A DNA stretch of 64,000 nt from Paracoccus sp. MA (GCF_020990385.1 NZ_CP087599.1:434001-498000); one strand, 5' to 3'; shown: positions 35,987 through 44,096, numbered from the stretch's first letter. Notes: generated by a model from the letters alone, not told the origin. Numbers and translations: made by a program.

Positions 35987-37213
35987 ATGCGCAAGGTTGC
36001 CATCATCGGATCGGGGCCCTCGGGCTGCTTCACGGCACAGGGCATCCTGAAGGCCCGGCCCGACTGGACGGTCGATGTCTATGACACGCTGCCCGTGCCC
36101 TATGGGCTGGTGCGCTATGGCGTGGCTGCCGATCACCAGGGCACCAAAGCCATCACCCGCCAGTTCGAGCGCGTCTTTGAACGCCAGGGCGCTCGGTTCT
36201 TCGGCAACGTCACCCTGGGCCGCGACGTCACGCTGGAGGCGCTGCGCGCCGCCTATGATGCCGTTGTCCTGGCCACCGGCCTGTCGGGCGACCGCGACCA
36301 CGGCTTGGGGCGAGCCGAGGGGGTGATCGGCGCCGGAGAACTGACGCGCGCTCTCTACGATCACCCCGATTCCGGCCGGCTGCCGGACGTGAGGGGCGAC
36401 GTGATCGTGCTGGGGAATGGCAACGTTGCCGTCGATGTCCTGCGCCTGCTGGCCAAGACCGAGGCGGAACTGCAGGACAGCGACCTTGGCGCCGAGGCCA
36501 GCGCCTGGCTGGCCGCACAACCCATCGACAGCCTGACCATCCTCGGCCGCTCGCCCGCGACGGCGGCGCGCTTCGATCCGGTGATGATCCGCGAGCTGGG
36601 CAAGTTGCGGGGCGTCAGGATCCGGGTGGCCGACCTGCCTGAGGCCGATGGCGACAGGCTGATCGAGGCGCTGGCCGGGCTGGACGGGCTGGCCACGGGT
36701 TCGCGCCCGGTCACCTTTCGCTTCGGTTGCCGGCCGGCGGAGATCGAAACCGATGCGGCGGGCCGTATCCGGGCGCTGCGGGTCGAAGGACCGCAGGGAT
36801 CCGAGGTTCTGGCCTGCGACACGCTGATCACCGCCATCGGTTTCTGCTGCGACGGCAGTCTCGGCCGCGACCATCTCATGGCCACGGCCGAGGATCCCGA
36901 GTCGGGCCGGATCGCGGCCGGGCTTTATGCCGTGGGCTGGTTCCGCCGCGGCCCGCGCGGCACCATCCCCGAGAACCGCGCCGAGAGCCTGGCCATCGCG
37001 CAACGCATCGTCGAGGACGTCGAGGCCGCCGCGCCCCGCGCAAGGGCCGGCGCGGGGATCCTGCCGGCGGGCCACCAGATCGTGGACTGGACCGGCTGGA
37101 AGCGGCTCGATGCACATGAGCTTGCCGCGGCGATCGCCGGACGTTGTCGCACCAAGATCACCACCCGGGCAGAAATGCTGACGCTCTGCCGCGAAAAAGA
37201 GGACGCACGCTGA
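35987..37213 (+). CDS. FprA/adrenodoxin-reductase-type NADPH reductase
   Basis: A 408-aa FAD protein. The FAD loop is IIGSGPSGCF (residues 5-14) and the NADP loop VLGNGNVAVDVLRLL. It also has TAIGFCCD and the late AVGWFRRGPRGTIPENRAES block, the order of mycobacterial FprA and mitochondrial adrenodoxin reductase. These enzymes pass NADPH electrons to ferredoxins. The next gene encodes a flavodoxin, overlapping by one base, so the pair probably supplies the Rieske oxygenase. Confidence 0.9.
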   Translation: MRKVAIIGSGPSGCFTAQGILKARPDWTVDVYDTLPVPYGLVRYGVAADHQGTKAITRQFERVFERQGARFFGNVTLGRDVTLEALRAAYDAVVLATGLSGDRDHGLGRAEGVIGAGELTRALYDHPDSGRLPDVRGDVIVLGNGNVAVDVLRLLAKTEAELQDSDLGAEASAWLAAQPIDSLTILGRSPATAARFDPVMIRELGKLRGVRIRVADLPEADGDRLIEALAGLDGLATGSRPVTFRFGCRPAEIETDAAGRIRALRVEGPQGSEVLACDTLITAIGFCCDGSLGRDHLMATAEDPESGRIAAGLYAVGWFRRGPRGTIPENRAESLAIAQRIVEDVEAAAPRARAGAGILPAGHQIVDWTGWKRLDAHELAAAIAGRCRTKITTRAEMLTLCREKEDAR

Positions 37214-37677
37214 TGAATATCGTCATTCTCTACGGAACCGAAACCGGCAATGCCGAGATGCTGGCCGAGGATATCCAGGCCGATCTGCAGGCCGATCATG
37301 CGGTCGAGGTCGCCAACCTGTCCGATTTCGATCCTGGCGATTTCGATCCCGCGCGGCTGTATCTCATCGTCTCCTCGACCTATGGCGACGGCGAATTGCC
37401 GGCTTCGGCACAACCTTTCGGGGCGGCGATGCGGGCGCAGGCGCCCGACCTGTCCGGGGTCTCCTTTGGCCTGTTCGGCCTGGGCGATTCCGAATACGAG
37501 ACCTTCAACCAGGGCTCGCGGCACCTGCAGGAACTGATGGAGGGAGCAGGCGCCACGCTTCTGGGCGAAAGGGTGGTTCACGACGCATCCGGCAGCGATC
37601 TTGCCGAGGATCTGGCCTTGCCTTGGGCACGCGAGATCGTGGCGCTGGCCGGGACCCGCCTGGGGGCGGCGGCCTGA
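37213..37677 (+). CDS. Flavodoxin
   Basis: A 154-aa FMN electron carrier. The phosphate loop is YGTETGNAEM (residues 7-16), the first flavin loop SSTYGDGELP and the second GLGDSEYETF. It resembles short-chain flavodoxins and the MioC/sulfite-reductase flavodoxin domain. It starts on the last base of the reductase gene, so the two are made together. The probable role is shuttling electrons from the FprA-like reductase to the oxygenase. Confidence 0.92.
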   Translation: MNIVILYGTETGNAEMLAEDIQADLQADHAVEVANLSDFDPGDFDPARLYLIVSSTYGDGELPASAQPFGAAMRAQAPDLSGVSFGLFGLGDSEYETFNQGSRHLQELMEGAGATLLGERVVHDASGSDLAEDLALPWAREIVALAGTRLGAAA

Positions 37678-38270
37678 TGCGCGCCGCCGAGATCCGCGCC
37701 CGGCTGGAACAGCCCTATGCCTTCGGCGATTGCGTCGATCTGCGCGGCATCATCTGCGAGGACAGGCTGGTTCTGGACGGCTCCGTGCTGACCGGGCTGG
37801 ACTTCACCGGCGCCCGCTTTCCGCTGGGCATCTCGGCGCGAGGCGCGCAGTTCCGCGGCCTGAGCTGGTTTCGGAACATCGAGGCGGACAATGCGGATTT
37901 CACCGGTGCGGTGTTTCACGCCGATGCCCGCTTCGATGCCGCGCGCTTCCGGCGACGGCTGGCGATGCCAGGCGCAGAGCTTCGCGGCGTGCTGCAGTTC
38001 GACAGCGCCGAGTTGTCTGGCGGGGTCGATCTGGCCGGAGCCGTGGGCTATGGCAATTGCTCTTTCGAGCGTGCCAGGCTGGGCGGGATTTCGGATCTGC
38101 ATGGCTCGGAATGGCTGGGCGGGCTCTGGTTGGAAAGCGCGCGCTTCGAGCAGATTCGCAGCGGCGAGATGCTGGTCCATGGTCGGCTGTGGACGCGACG
38201 GGCGCGGCTGGCCGATGGCGCGTTGCCGCCCGAGCACTTCGATATCAGCTTCGGCTATACCTACGCCTGA
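37677..38270 (+). CDS. Pentapeptide-repeat-like protein
   Basis: A 197-aa protein built of imperfect five-residue turns such as LDFTG, ADFTG, ARFDA, AELRG and ARFEQ, which would fold as a right-handed beta helix. It contains an Ala/Leu/Phe ladder but no enzyme motif. The ATG shares a base with the flavodoxin stop, so it is the last gene of the transcript. Function unknown; a scaffold or protein-binding role is possible. Confidence 0.72.
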   Translation: MRAAEIRARLEQPYAFGDCVDLRGIICEDRLVLDGSVLTGLDFTGARFPLGISARGAQFRGLSWFRNIEADNADFTGAVFHADARFDAARFRRRLAMPGAELRGVLQFDSAELSGGVDLAGAVGYGNCSFERARLGGISDLHGSEWLGGLWLESARFEQIRSGEMLVHGRLWTRRARLADGALPPEHFDISFGYTYA

Positions 38271-38364
38271 ACCTGCCCGGGGCGGTTCCCGTGGCGGTCT
38301 GACGGCCTTCGGGTGTCATCGGCCAAGTGGCTGGAACGGTGCGATAATCCTCCCGTCTTATTTG

Positions 38365-38405
38365 CCAGTAAAACGCACGGTATCCAATAAAACGCCCTGC
38401 ACTAT
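38365..38405 (+). promoter_or_regulatory. Direct-repeat operator and promoter of the bicupin gene
   Basis: CCAGTAAAACGC (38365-38376) and CCAATAAAACGC (38384-38395) are 12-bp direct repeats with a 19-bp period, about two helical turns. CACTAT (38400-38405) is a plausible -10 hexamer, so the repeats overlie the -35 and spacer. The reversed motif appears before the 20936 importer. An IclR dimer of dimers would suit such sites. Confidence 0.55.
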
Positions 38406-38459
38406 CCTTCCCTCCATTCGATACCGCGAACCCTTCCAATTTTTCGCAGAGGTAAGACC

Positions 38460-39407
38460 ATGACCCTACAGGATACGAAGTTTCAGACGCTTGCCGACGA
38501 GCTTCGGGCCCATACCGGGCGTTTCACCGACAAGCAGTTCGACTGGAACGCTTTCCCTTCGAATGCCGGCTTCGATGAACTGGCGCGGGCGCAGATGCGC
38601 TATATCGGCGCCGGCGGCTCGCCCAAGGTCGGCGATGCCAGCACGCTCAAGCCAGACAATTTCACTCTCTCGCTGATCTACAAGGAACCCGGTCGCTATG
38701 CCGCCTGCCACAGCCACGAGATCGAGGAGAGCTTCCTGATCATCGACGGGGCGCTGGTCGTCGGCTGGGAAAAGGACGGCGAGGTGGTCGAGGTCAACCT
38801 GGGACCCAAGGACATGATCCTGAACGCCCGCGAGATCGGCCACGGCTTCCGGGTGGACGGCGTCGAGCCGGTGCTGATGTCGATCTCGGTCGATGTCGGC
38901 AAGCCCTTGCCGCCGGTTTATCACTATCACCCCAAGGAGCACGCCCCGGAGCTGGCCCGTGCCTTCGGGGCCGCGCCCGGCAAGACGATGAAGTTCGATC
39001 CCAAGGGCGCGCATCCGCTGCAGCAATTGATGGCGAAATATGTCGTGCGCCATGCCGAGCTGAGGACGCATTGGGAAGAAGCCGGATTCACCCGCAAGAT
39101 CTATTGCGGACCGGGCGGCGTGGAAACCGACACCTGCCGCAAGGAAATGCTCGGAATCCCCTCGCGTGTCGGGATCAAGCCCTTTGTCCGCGATGTCGAG
39201 GACGCCTTCCTGGTACTGGAAGGTACGCTGACCGTGGGCTGGGAAGAGAACGGAGAACAGGTCGAGGTCGAGCTCGGGCCGCGCGATCTGGTCAAGACCC
39301 CCGCCGGCCGTCGGCACTGGTTCCGCAACAACGGCGCGGGTCACGCGACGGTCTGGTATATCGTCGGTTCAGCCTCGCCCGAGACGATCACCTTCCAGGC
39401 GGCCTGA
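38460..39407 (+). CDS. Bicupin protein
   Basis: A 315-aa protein with two cupin barrels. The first has metal ligands His84, His86, Glu90 and His128 (CHSHEIEE and EIGHGF). The second barrel keeps only His286 and has Phe, Arg and Asp where the HxH-E ligands would be, so it probably binds no metal. This one-active-barrel layout is seen in gentisate-dioxygenase-like enzymes and in sugar or keto-acid isomerases. It has its own promoter and shares operators with the first importer, so it likely acts in the same pathway. Confidence 0.85.
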   Translation: MTLQDTKFQTLADELRAHTGRFTDKQFDWNAFPSNAGFDELARAQMRYIGAGGSPKVGDASTLKPDNFTLSLIYKEPGRYAACHSHEIEESFLIIDGALVVGWEKDGEVVEVNLGPKDMILNAREIGHGFRVDGVEPVLMSISVDVGKPLPPVYHYHPKEHAPELARAFGAAPGKTMKFDPKGAHPLQQLMAKYVVRHAELRTHWEEAGFTRKIYCGPGGVETDTCRKEMLGIPSRVGIKPFVRDVEDAFLVLEGTLTVGWEENGEQVEVELGPRDLVKTPAGRRHWFRNNGAGHATVWYIVGSASPETITFQAA

Positions 39408-39422
39408 TCCGCTTGCACAGCA

Positions 39423-39452
39423 GGGGCGGGACGATCCCGCCCCTTCTTATTT
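39423..39452. terminator. Bidirectional rho-independent terminator
   Basis: Arms GGGGCGGGA (39423-39431) and TCCCGCCCC (39435-39443) with a CGA loop are followed by TTCTTATTT on the plus strand. It ends the bicupin transcript and overlaps the stop codon of the convergent IclR gene. Confidence 0.85.
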
Positions 39453-40274
39453 CCCTGCGTCGGCGCCGCATGATGAAGCCGGGTCCGGCGGATCCCATCC
39501 CAGCAGGCGCGATACCCGGCTGGCGGTTGCGACCAGCGCAGTCCGGACCTCCTCTATCTGCCGTTCCATGCCTTCCTCTCTCGGAGCGGTCACGTTTATG
39601 GCCGCAACCACCTGGCCGGACATGGTTCTGACCGGGGCGGCCACGGAAATGATTCCGGCCTCGAAATCCCCGATATGGGATACGACCTCTGCCGCGGCAT
39701 CCGCCTTGGCCTGGCGCAGGATCTCGGTGACTTTCTGCACGCCGAGCCCGGTGGCCTGCGGCGCCGCCGTCGCGGCGGCCGGACGATAGCGATTCAGGAT
39801 CTCCTGGGGATCAAGCCCGGCCAGCAGCACCCGGCCAAGCGTCGTTGCCCGCGCCGGCAACCGGCTTCCGACATGAATGATCGAGGATTCATGCCTGGGG
39901 CCGGGAATGCGGATCAGATACATGACCGATGTTCCGTCAAGCACCCCCAAATGCACGGACCAACCCGTCCTCTCGCGCAGACGGGCAAGTTCCGGTTGGG
40001 CGATCTCGACGACCTCGCGCGTGGCGAAATAGCCGTAGGTCAGCCGCATGACCCCCGGGCCCAGGGCATAGGACTGGCTGCGCTCGTCATAGAGCAGGCA
40101 GCCCTCATGCGTCAGCGTATAGACCGTGCGGAAGGCCGCCGAGCGGGTGATGCCAAGCGCCCTGGCGATCTGGCTCAGCGACAGCGATTGCGAGGCGGGG
40201 GTGAACAGTTTCAGCGTCGCGAGCCCGCGCAAGAGGCCGGGGACAAGATAGCGGTCGCGATCGTCTTCCATCAT
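39447..40274 (-). CDS. IclR-family transcriptional regulator
   Basis: A 275-aa IclR protein. The helix-turn-helix covers about residues 15-75 (LSLSQIARALGITRSAAFRT) and the ligand domain about 90-265 (HLGVLDGTSVMYLIRI, ATTLGRVLLAG). The ATG at 40274 follows an AGGAG site; a second ATG is in the next codon. It is convergent with the bicupin. It is the best intact candidate for binding the repeats at 38365-38395 and 20852-20863, since the IclR gene beside the latter is broken. Confidence 0.92.
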   Translation of the reverse strand: MMEDDRDRYLVPGLLRGLATLKLFTPASQSLSLSQIARALGITRSAAFRTVYTLTHEGCLLYDERSQSYALGPGVMRLTYGYFATREVVEIAQPELARLRERTGWSVHLGVLDGTSVMYLIRIPGPRHESSIIHVGSRLPARATTLGRVLLAGLDPQEILNRYRPAAATAAPQATGLGVQKVTEILRQAKADAAAEVVSHIGDFEAGIISVAAPVRTMSGQVVAAINVTAPREEGMERQIEEVRTALVATASRVSRLLGWDPPDPASSCGADAGK

Positions 40275-40721
40275 GCTGAATAAGGCTCCTGTCGAGATGG
40301 CTTCACGACAATGTAGCCATGGCGAGATGAGGTCCACAGGCTTCCTGGACTGAAAGGGCCATCCATCGGTCCGGTCAACTATTACCAGCCAGCAATGGAG
40401 GACGACATCGATTGTCGGGAAATCGTGAGACGCCGACCATTCATCAGAGCGAGCCCGATCATGTCGGCGGAAGGGGGCGCCACGGGGATATCCGGCTGCG
40501 CCGGCGCCAGCGCGATCATTACCGACGCGAACCGGGTCGAGGCGCCGCAATCAGGCAGCCCGGCCCGACATTCCTTCCGTCACCGCGTCAGCGGTGTGCG
40601 CGATATATCGTAACGCCGGGCCGTCGAGGCCGCCATCCGCGGAAATCCTGTCGCGGGCCCGGCCCGCAGCGCCCGCAGCCGTGCAGACTTTCTACCAGAT
40701 TTTAATTCAGCATATAGATTT
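40275..40721. other. Upstream region between IclR and permease
   Basis: No convincing gene: the plus-strand frames are short and Arg/Pro rich. The region should hold the leftward IclR promoter, and its right end becomes AT-rich around 40690-40730, where the permease promoter is expected. I see no copy of the GCGTTTTRYTGG motif here, so there is no sequence sign that this IclR regulates itself through that site. Confidence 0.4.
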
Positions 40722-40772
40722 CTGTAAAAGTTACCCCCGGCTTATCCCGATAAGTTCCGCCAATCTTTACAG
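40722..40772 (+). ncRNA. Candidate xanthine (NMT1-motif) riboswitch
   Basis: A compact 51-nt structure. The outer stem is CTGTAAAAG (40722-40730) with CTTTACAG (40765-40772), one A bulged. The inner hairpin is CTTAT (40741-40745), loop CCCG, ATAAG (40750-40754). Between them are internal-loop strands TTACCCCCGG and TTCCGCCAAT. This layout and loop sequence resemble the NMT1-motif RNA, a xanthine/uric-acid sensor known upstream of purine permeases in proteobacteria. It lies 34 nt before an NCS2 permease; the outer stem abuts AGGGAGAG. I compared with the family from memory, not by search. Confidence 0.6.
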
Positions 40773-40805
40773 GGAGAGTGTCTGCTTGCGGAGAAAGAGG
40801 GGGAG

Positions 40806-42284
40806 ATGACTGTGCAAACGGCAAAGAATGCGGAAGCGGGGCCGATCCGGCCCGAGGATGAACGGCTGGGCCTTGCCGCCAACCTGGTCTATGGCATGCA
40901 GCACATCCTGACCATGTATGGCGGCATTGTGGCGGTGCCGCTGATCGTCGGCCAGGCCGCCGGCCTGTCGCCTGCTGACATCGGGTTGCTGATTACGGCA
41001 TCCCTGTTCGCCGGCGGGGTCGCGACCATCCTGCAAACCCTCGGCCTGCCCTTCTTTGGCTGCCAGCTGCCGCTGGTGCAGGGCGTTTCCTTCGCCGGGG
41101 TCGCCACCATGATCGCCATCTCGGGCAACGGCGGCATACAGGCGATCTTCGGCGCGGTCATCGCCTCGTCGCTGCTGGGCCTTCTGATCACGCCGGTGTT
41201 TTCCCGCATAACCCGCTTCTTTCCGCCGCTGGTGGCGGGGATCGTGATCACCACCATCGGCCTGACGCTGATGCCGGTCGCCGGCACCTGGGCGATGGGC
41301 GGCGACCGCAACGCGGCCGATTTCGGCAGCCCGGCCAATATCCTGCTGGCAGGCGTCACGCTGGCCATCGTGCTGCTGCTCAGCAAAGTCGGCAATGCCG
41401 CGATCTCCCGGCTGTCGATTCTGCTGGCGCTGGTGATCGGCACGGCCATCGCCTATGCGACCGGCATGACCGATTTTTCCCAGGTCGGGCAGGGGCCGGT
41501 TTTCGCGCTGCCGCAGATCTTTCACTTCGGCTATCCGACCTTTGGGGTCGCGGCCACCATCTCGATGTTCATCGTCATCCTGGTGACACTGGTCGAGACC
41601 TCGGCGGATATCTTCGCTGTGGGCGAGATCGTCGAGACCAAGGTGGACGGGCGGCGGCTGGGCGACGGGCTGCGCGCGGACATGCTGTCGAGCATGCTGG
41701 CGCCGGTCGTCGGCTCGTTCACGCAGAGCGCCTTTGCCCAGAATGTCGGTCTGGTGGCCGTGACCGGCGTCAAGAGCCGCTATGTCGTGGCGACGGGCGG
41801 GCTGATCCTGGTGGCGCTGGGGCTGTTTCCGGTGATGGGCCGGATCGTCGCGGCCATTCCCAGCCCGGTGCTGGGCGGGGCCGGCATCGTCCTGTTCGGG
41901 ACCGTCGCGGCCAGTGGCATCCGCACCCTGTCCAAGGTCGATTACGCCAACAACATGAACCTGATCATCGTCGCGACCTCGATCGGCTTCGGCACCATCC
42001 CGATCGTGCTGCCGGCCTTTTACCACCAGTTCCCGGCCTGGGTCGAGACGATCTTCCATTCGGGCATCAGCTCCTCGGCGCTGATGGCGATCACGCTCAA
42101 CCTTCTGTTCAACCATTTCACGGCCGGCAATTCCGACCAGCCTTCGGTCTTCGGTGCTGCGGCGGAGCGAACCATCCGCTATACCGACATCGCCCAGCTC
42201 GAGGACGGGGATTATTTCATGGACGGCCGGCTTTACGACGCGAACGGCAATGAGGTGCCGCTGATCCGGCCGGCCAGTCATTGA
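40806..42284 (+). CDS. Uracil/xanthine permease, NCS2 family
   Basis: A 492-aa nucleobase:cation symporter-2 protein with about 14 membrane segments. It has the QHILTMYGGIVAVPL opening, LPFFGCQLPLVQGVSFAGV, the substrate-region ETSADIFAVGEI and GSFTQSAFAQNVGLVAVTGV. The family takes up xanthine, uric acid or uracil. The ATG at 40806 follows a purine-rich AGGGGGAG. The riboswitch-like RNA upstream favours xanthine or urate over uracil. Confidence 0.93.
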   Translation: MTVQTAKNAEAGPIRPEDERLGLAANLVYGMQHILTMYGGIVAVPLIVGQAAGLSPADIGLLITASLFAGGVATILQTLGLPFFGCQLPLVQGVSFAGVATMIAISGNGGIQAIFGAVIASSLLGLLITPVFSRITRFFPPLVAGIVITTIGLTLMPVAGTWAMGGDRNAADFGSPANILLAGVTLAIVLLLSKVGNAAISRLSILLALVIGTAIAYATGMTDFSQVGQGPVFALPQIFHFGYPTFGVAATISMFIVILVTLVETSADIFAVGEIVETKVDGRRLGDGLRADMLSSMLAPVVGSFTQSAFAQNVGLVAVTGVKSRYVVATGGLILVALGLFPVMGRIVAAIPSPVLGGAGIVLFGTVAASGIRTLSKVDYANNMNLIIVATSIGFGTIPIVLPAFYHQFPAWVETIFHSGISSSALMAITLNLLFNHFTAGNSDQPSVFGAAAERTIRYTDIAQLEDGDYFMDGRLYDANGNEVPLIRPASH

Positions 42285-42914
42285 TCACGGAGCGAGCCGC
42301 CTTCCCGGCGGCCTGCACCGTGCCGGGATATTTCAGGCTGCCCCTGGGTCCGTGCCACAACGCCATCGGCAGGTCGGCCAATCCACGCACCCGCGCAACA
42401 CGGGCCGCTACCCAAAGCGCGATGGCCCGCTCAGTCACGCTTCGTGCCTGCGCGCCTTGCCGTCTGGCCAGAGCGGATTGTTCAAGGCGGGATTGGATAG
42501 GGGCAAGGGGGGAAATGGCAGCTCGTAGGGGGCCATTCTTCTTCTGTAAATTCAATGCCGTTGGCCTGTCCAACCCGCTCGGAAGGGGGCATTGAGATCA
42601 TTCAAGATATTTCCGCGTTGTCCAACCTTGAGGATGCGCCGGAAACAGAAACCCCCGGTGCGCTGGCAGGCGCAACCGCGGGCAATGAGAAAGCGGCTAA
42701 GCTTCGCGGGAAAGATCATCCGGCCCGCCTGCGCGCCGCAAGCCCCGTGCCGCTGCCGGGCGCGTGGACCCGCGCCCGGTTCGGCCGGCTGCGAGCCATC
42801 CGCAAGAGCGGCCTTCCCCCCAATGCCAAGGTGCTGGCCTGCTGCCTTGTCCGTGGCGCCGCGGACCAGGCTCCGCAAGGAGACTGACCGATGCACAACT
42901 TGCCGGGGCCGAGC
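42285..42914. other. Non-coding or decayed stretch
   Basis: About 630 bp with overlapping frames on both strands, none with a domain I recognise. The plus frame 42555-42887 is acidic at its start and basic later; the minus frame 42217-42573 is also possible. With an IS481 fragment directly after, this is most likely insertion-scar DNA. Confidence 0.4.
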
Positions 42915-43136
42915 CGGCAGCAGCGTATGGCGCCGGAAAGCGACCACCGCCGCCTCCTCGGCCTCGGTCAGCACAGTCGAGCGCGGCTCTTTCAGGCCAG
43001 TCTTCAGATCCTCGACCGTCGCCCGCTTCCGCCACGTCGGCACCGTCTTGGGGTTGATGCCGAGTTCCCGGCTCAACGCCGCGAGCGCAGCTCCTGATCG
43101 ATGTATTGCTGCTCGGACGGCGTGCGTTGTTGCGCC
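42915..43136 (-). mobile_element. IS481-family transposase fragment, N-terminal part
   Basis: The minus strand encodes THAVRAAIHRSGAALAALSR, then LGINPKTVPTWRKRATVEDL, PRSTVLTEAEEAAVVAFRR and HTLLP. This is the N-terminal helix-turn-helix and linker of IS481-type transposases. The frame turns unrelated right after HTLLP at 42915, so the DDE catalytic domain is missing and the element is dead. The upstream boundary meets the broken FAD-protein gene around 43125-43140. Confidence 0.8.
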
Positions 43137-43742
43137 GGATCCGGCAGGCGCTGCGCCGCGAGGCCCGGGCCGGGCTGCTCTGGCGGGCGGCGATGACAAT
43201 GTGCGCCGCGACGGCCCGGCGCGCTGGGCGGCCTTGCCGCCGGCAGAGCGTGCCCGCCTGTTGCGCTGGCCGCGGGTATGGTGGGACGTGCACCGCTTTC
43301 GCATCGCAGCGCAGGTCGAGCCGGTGCTGGACCGGCGCATCGCCGAGGGCAGGCTGGCGATGCTGGCCGGGCGGTTGCTCTCGACGCGGCAGGTCGATGG
43401 CGCGGTCGGACGATCCGCCGCGAGGTGTTCGAAGCGGTGATCCTGACCACCGGCCCCGCGCATGGCGGCATCGTCGCGGGATCGCCGCCGCTGGGCTCGC
43501 TGGCCGAGGCCGGACTGATCCGCCCCGATCCGCTGCATCTGGGTCTGGATGTGACGGCGGGATGTCATGCGGCGGACAAGGACGGGCTGGCCCAGCCGGA
43601 TCTGCTGGTTACCGGCCCGCTGACCCGCGGCCATGTCGGCGAGCTGACGGGTATCCCCGACTTGACGGCCGATGCCCGGCTGGTCGCCGAGCGGCTGGCG
43701 CAAATGCTTGCTGCGCAGGGGCCCGCCTCAGAGACCGCGTGA
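43125..43742 (+). pseudogene. Broken FAD/NAD(P)-binding protein (YdhS-like), C-terminal part
   Basis: Three successive plus frames together give the C-terminal half of an NAD_binding_9-type protein: LLRRIRQALRREARAG (from 43125), then RDGPARWAALPPAERARLLR and WDVHRFRIAAQVEPVLDRRI (about 43205-43405), then REVFEAVILTTGPAHGGIVA through LLVTGPLTRGHVGELTGIPD to the stop at 43742. At least two frameshifts separate them. The N-terminal FAD domain is absent, with IS481 sequence at the break. Non-functional. Confidence 0.75.
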
Positions 43743-44096
43743 CAGGCCGCGGCGCAACCTGCGCGGGGTTTCGTGCAGAGGCAGCGCGGCGGCGGCGGGG
43801 AAAAGCCGCTCTCCCTCGGGCTTGGCTGCGATCCCGTCGCTGCATCGGACCGGACGGCCTGCAATCCGAAAGAACCCGTCCGGCATGTTGAAAATGTCTC
43901 GCGGCCGGCATCCGTTCTGTCGGCATGACATCCTTCGTATCGCCTTGCGCTGGCGCCGGCATCGCGCCATCGCCACGGCCAGGAGTACCGGACTGATTGT
44001 CCGGAATGGACCGACAGGCTGTCCGTTGCAATCGCGGCGCCGGCCTGTTGCCATCGGGGGGCAGGGCCTGCCCGGCCCGACAGGAGAACCGCGCCG
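43743..44096. other. Upstream region of the FdhF-like gene
   Basis: About 350 bp. The first 200 bp shows no domain-bearing frame. Near the 3' end is a palindromic site (44011-44025, own entry) with an additional TTGTCC...GGACC half-site pair at 43998-44012. I find no TGGCAC-N5-TTGC sigma-54 promoter. A GGAG-type ribosome site (ACAGGAGAA) precedes the ATG at 44097. Confidence 0.45.
44011..44025. promoter_or_regulatory. GGACAG-N-CTGTCC palindrome before the FdhF-like gene
   Basis: CCGACAGGCTGTCCG, one mismatch from the perfect palindrome CGGACAG-N-CTGTCCG, centred about 80 bp before the FdhF-like start. Three related sites occur in the antiporter/two-component divergent region at 52525-52599. 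Likely target of the NtrC-type regulator encoded there. Confidence 0.55.

Noticed and set aside
40690..40805. Guanine/adenine (purine) riboswitch
   Set aside because: The three-way junction and conserved purine-riboswitch core are absent; the two-stem, C-rich internal-loop layout fits the NMT1 type better.
43743..44096. Sigma-54 -24/-12 promoter before the FdhF-like gene
   Set aside because: No TGGCAC-N5-TTGC match on the plus strand; GCCGGCCTGTTGCC lacks the GG/GC spacing. The regulator also has a degenerate sigma-54 loop.
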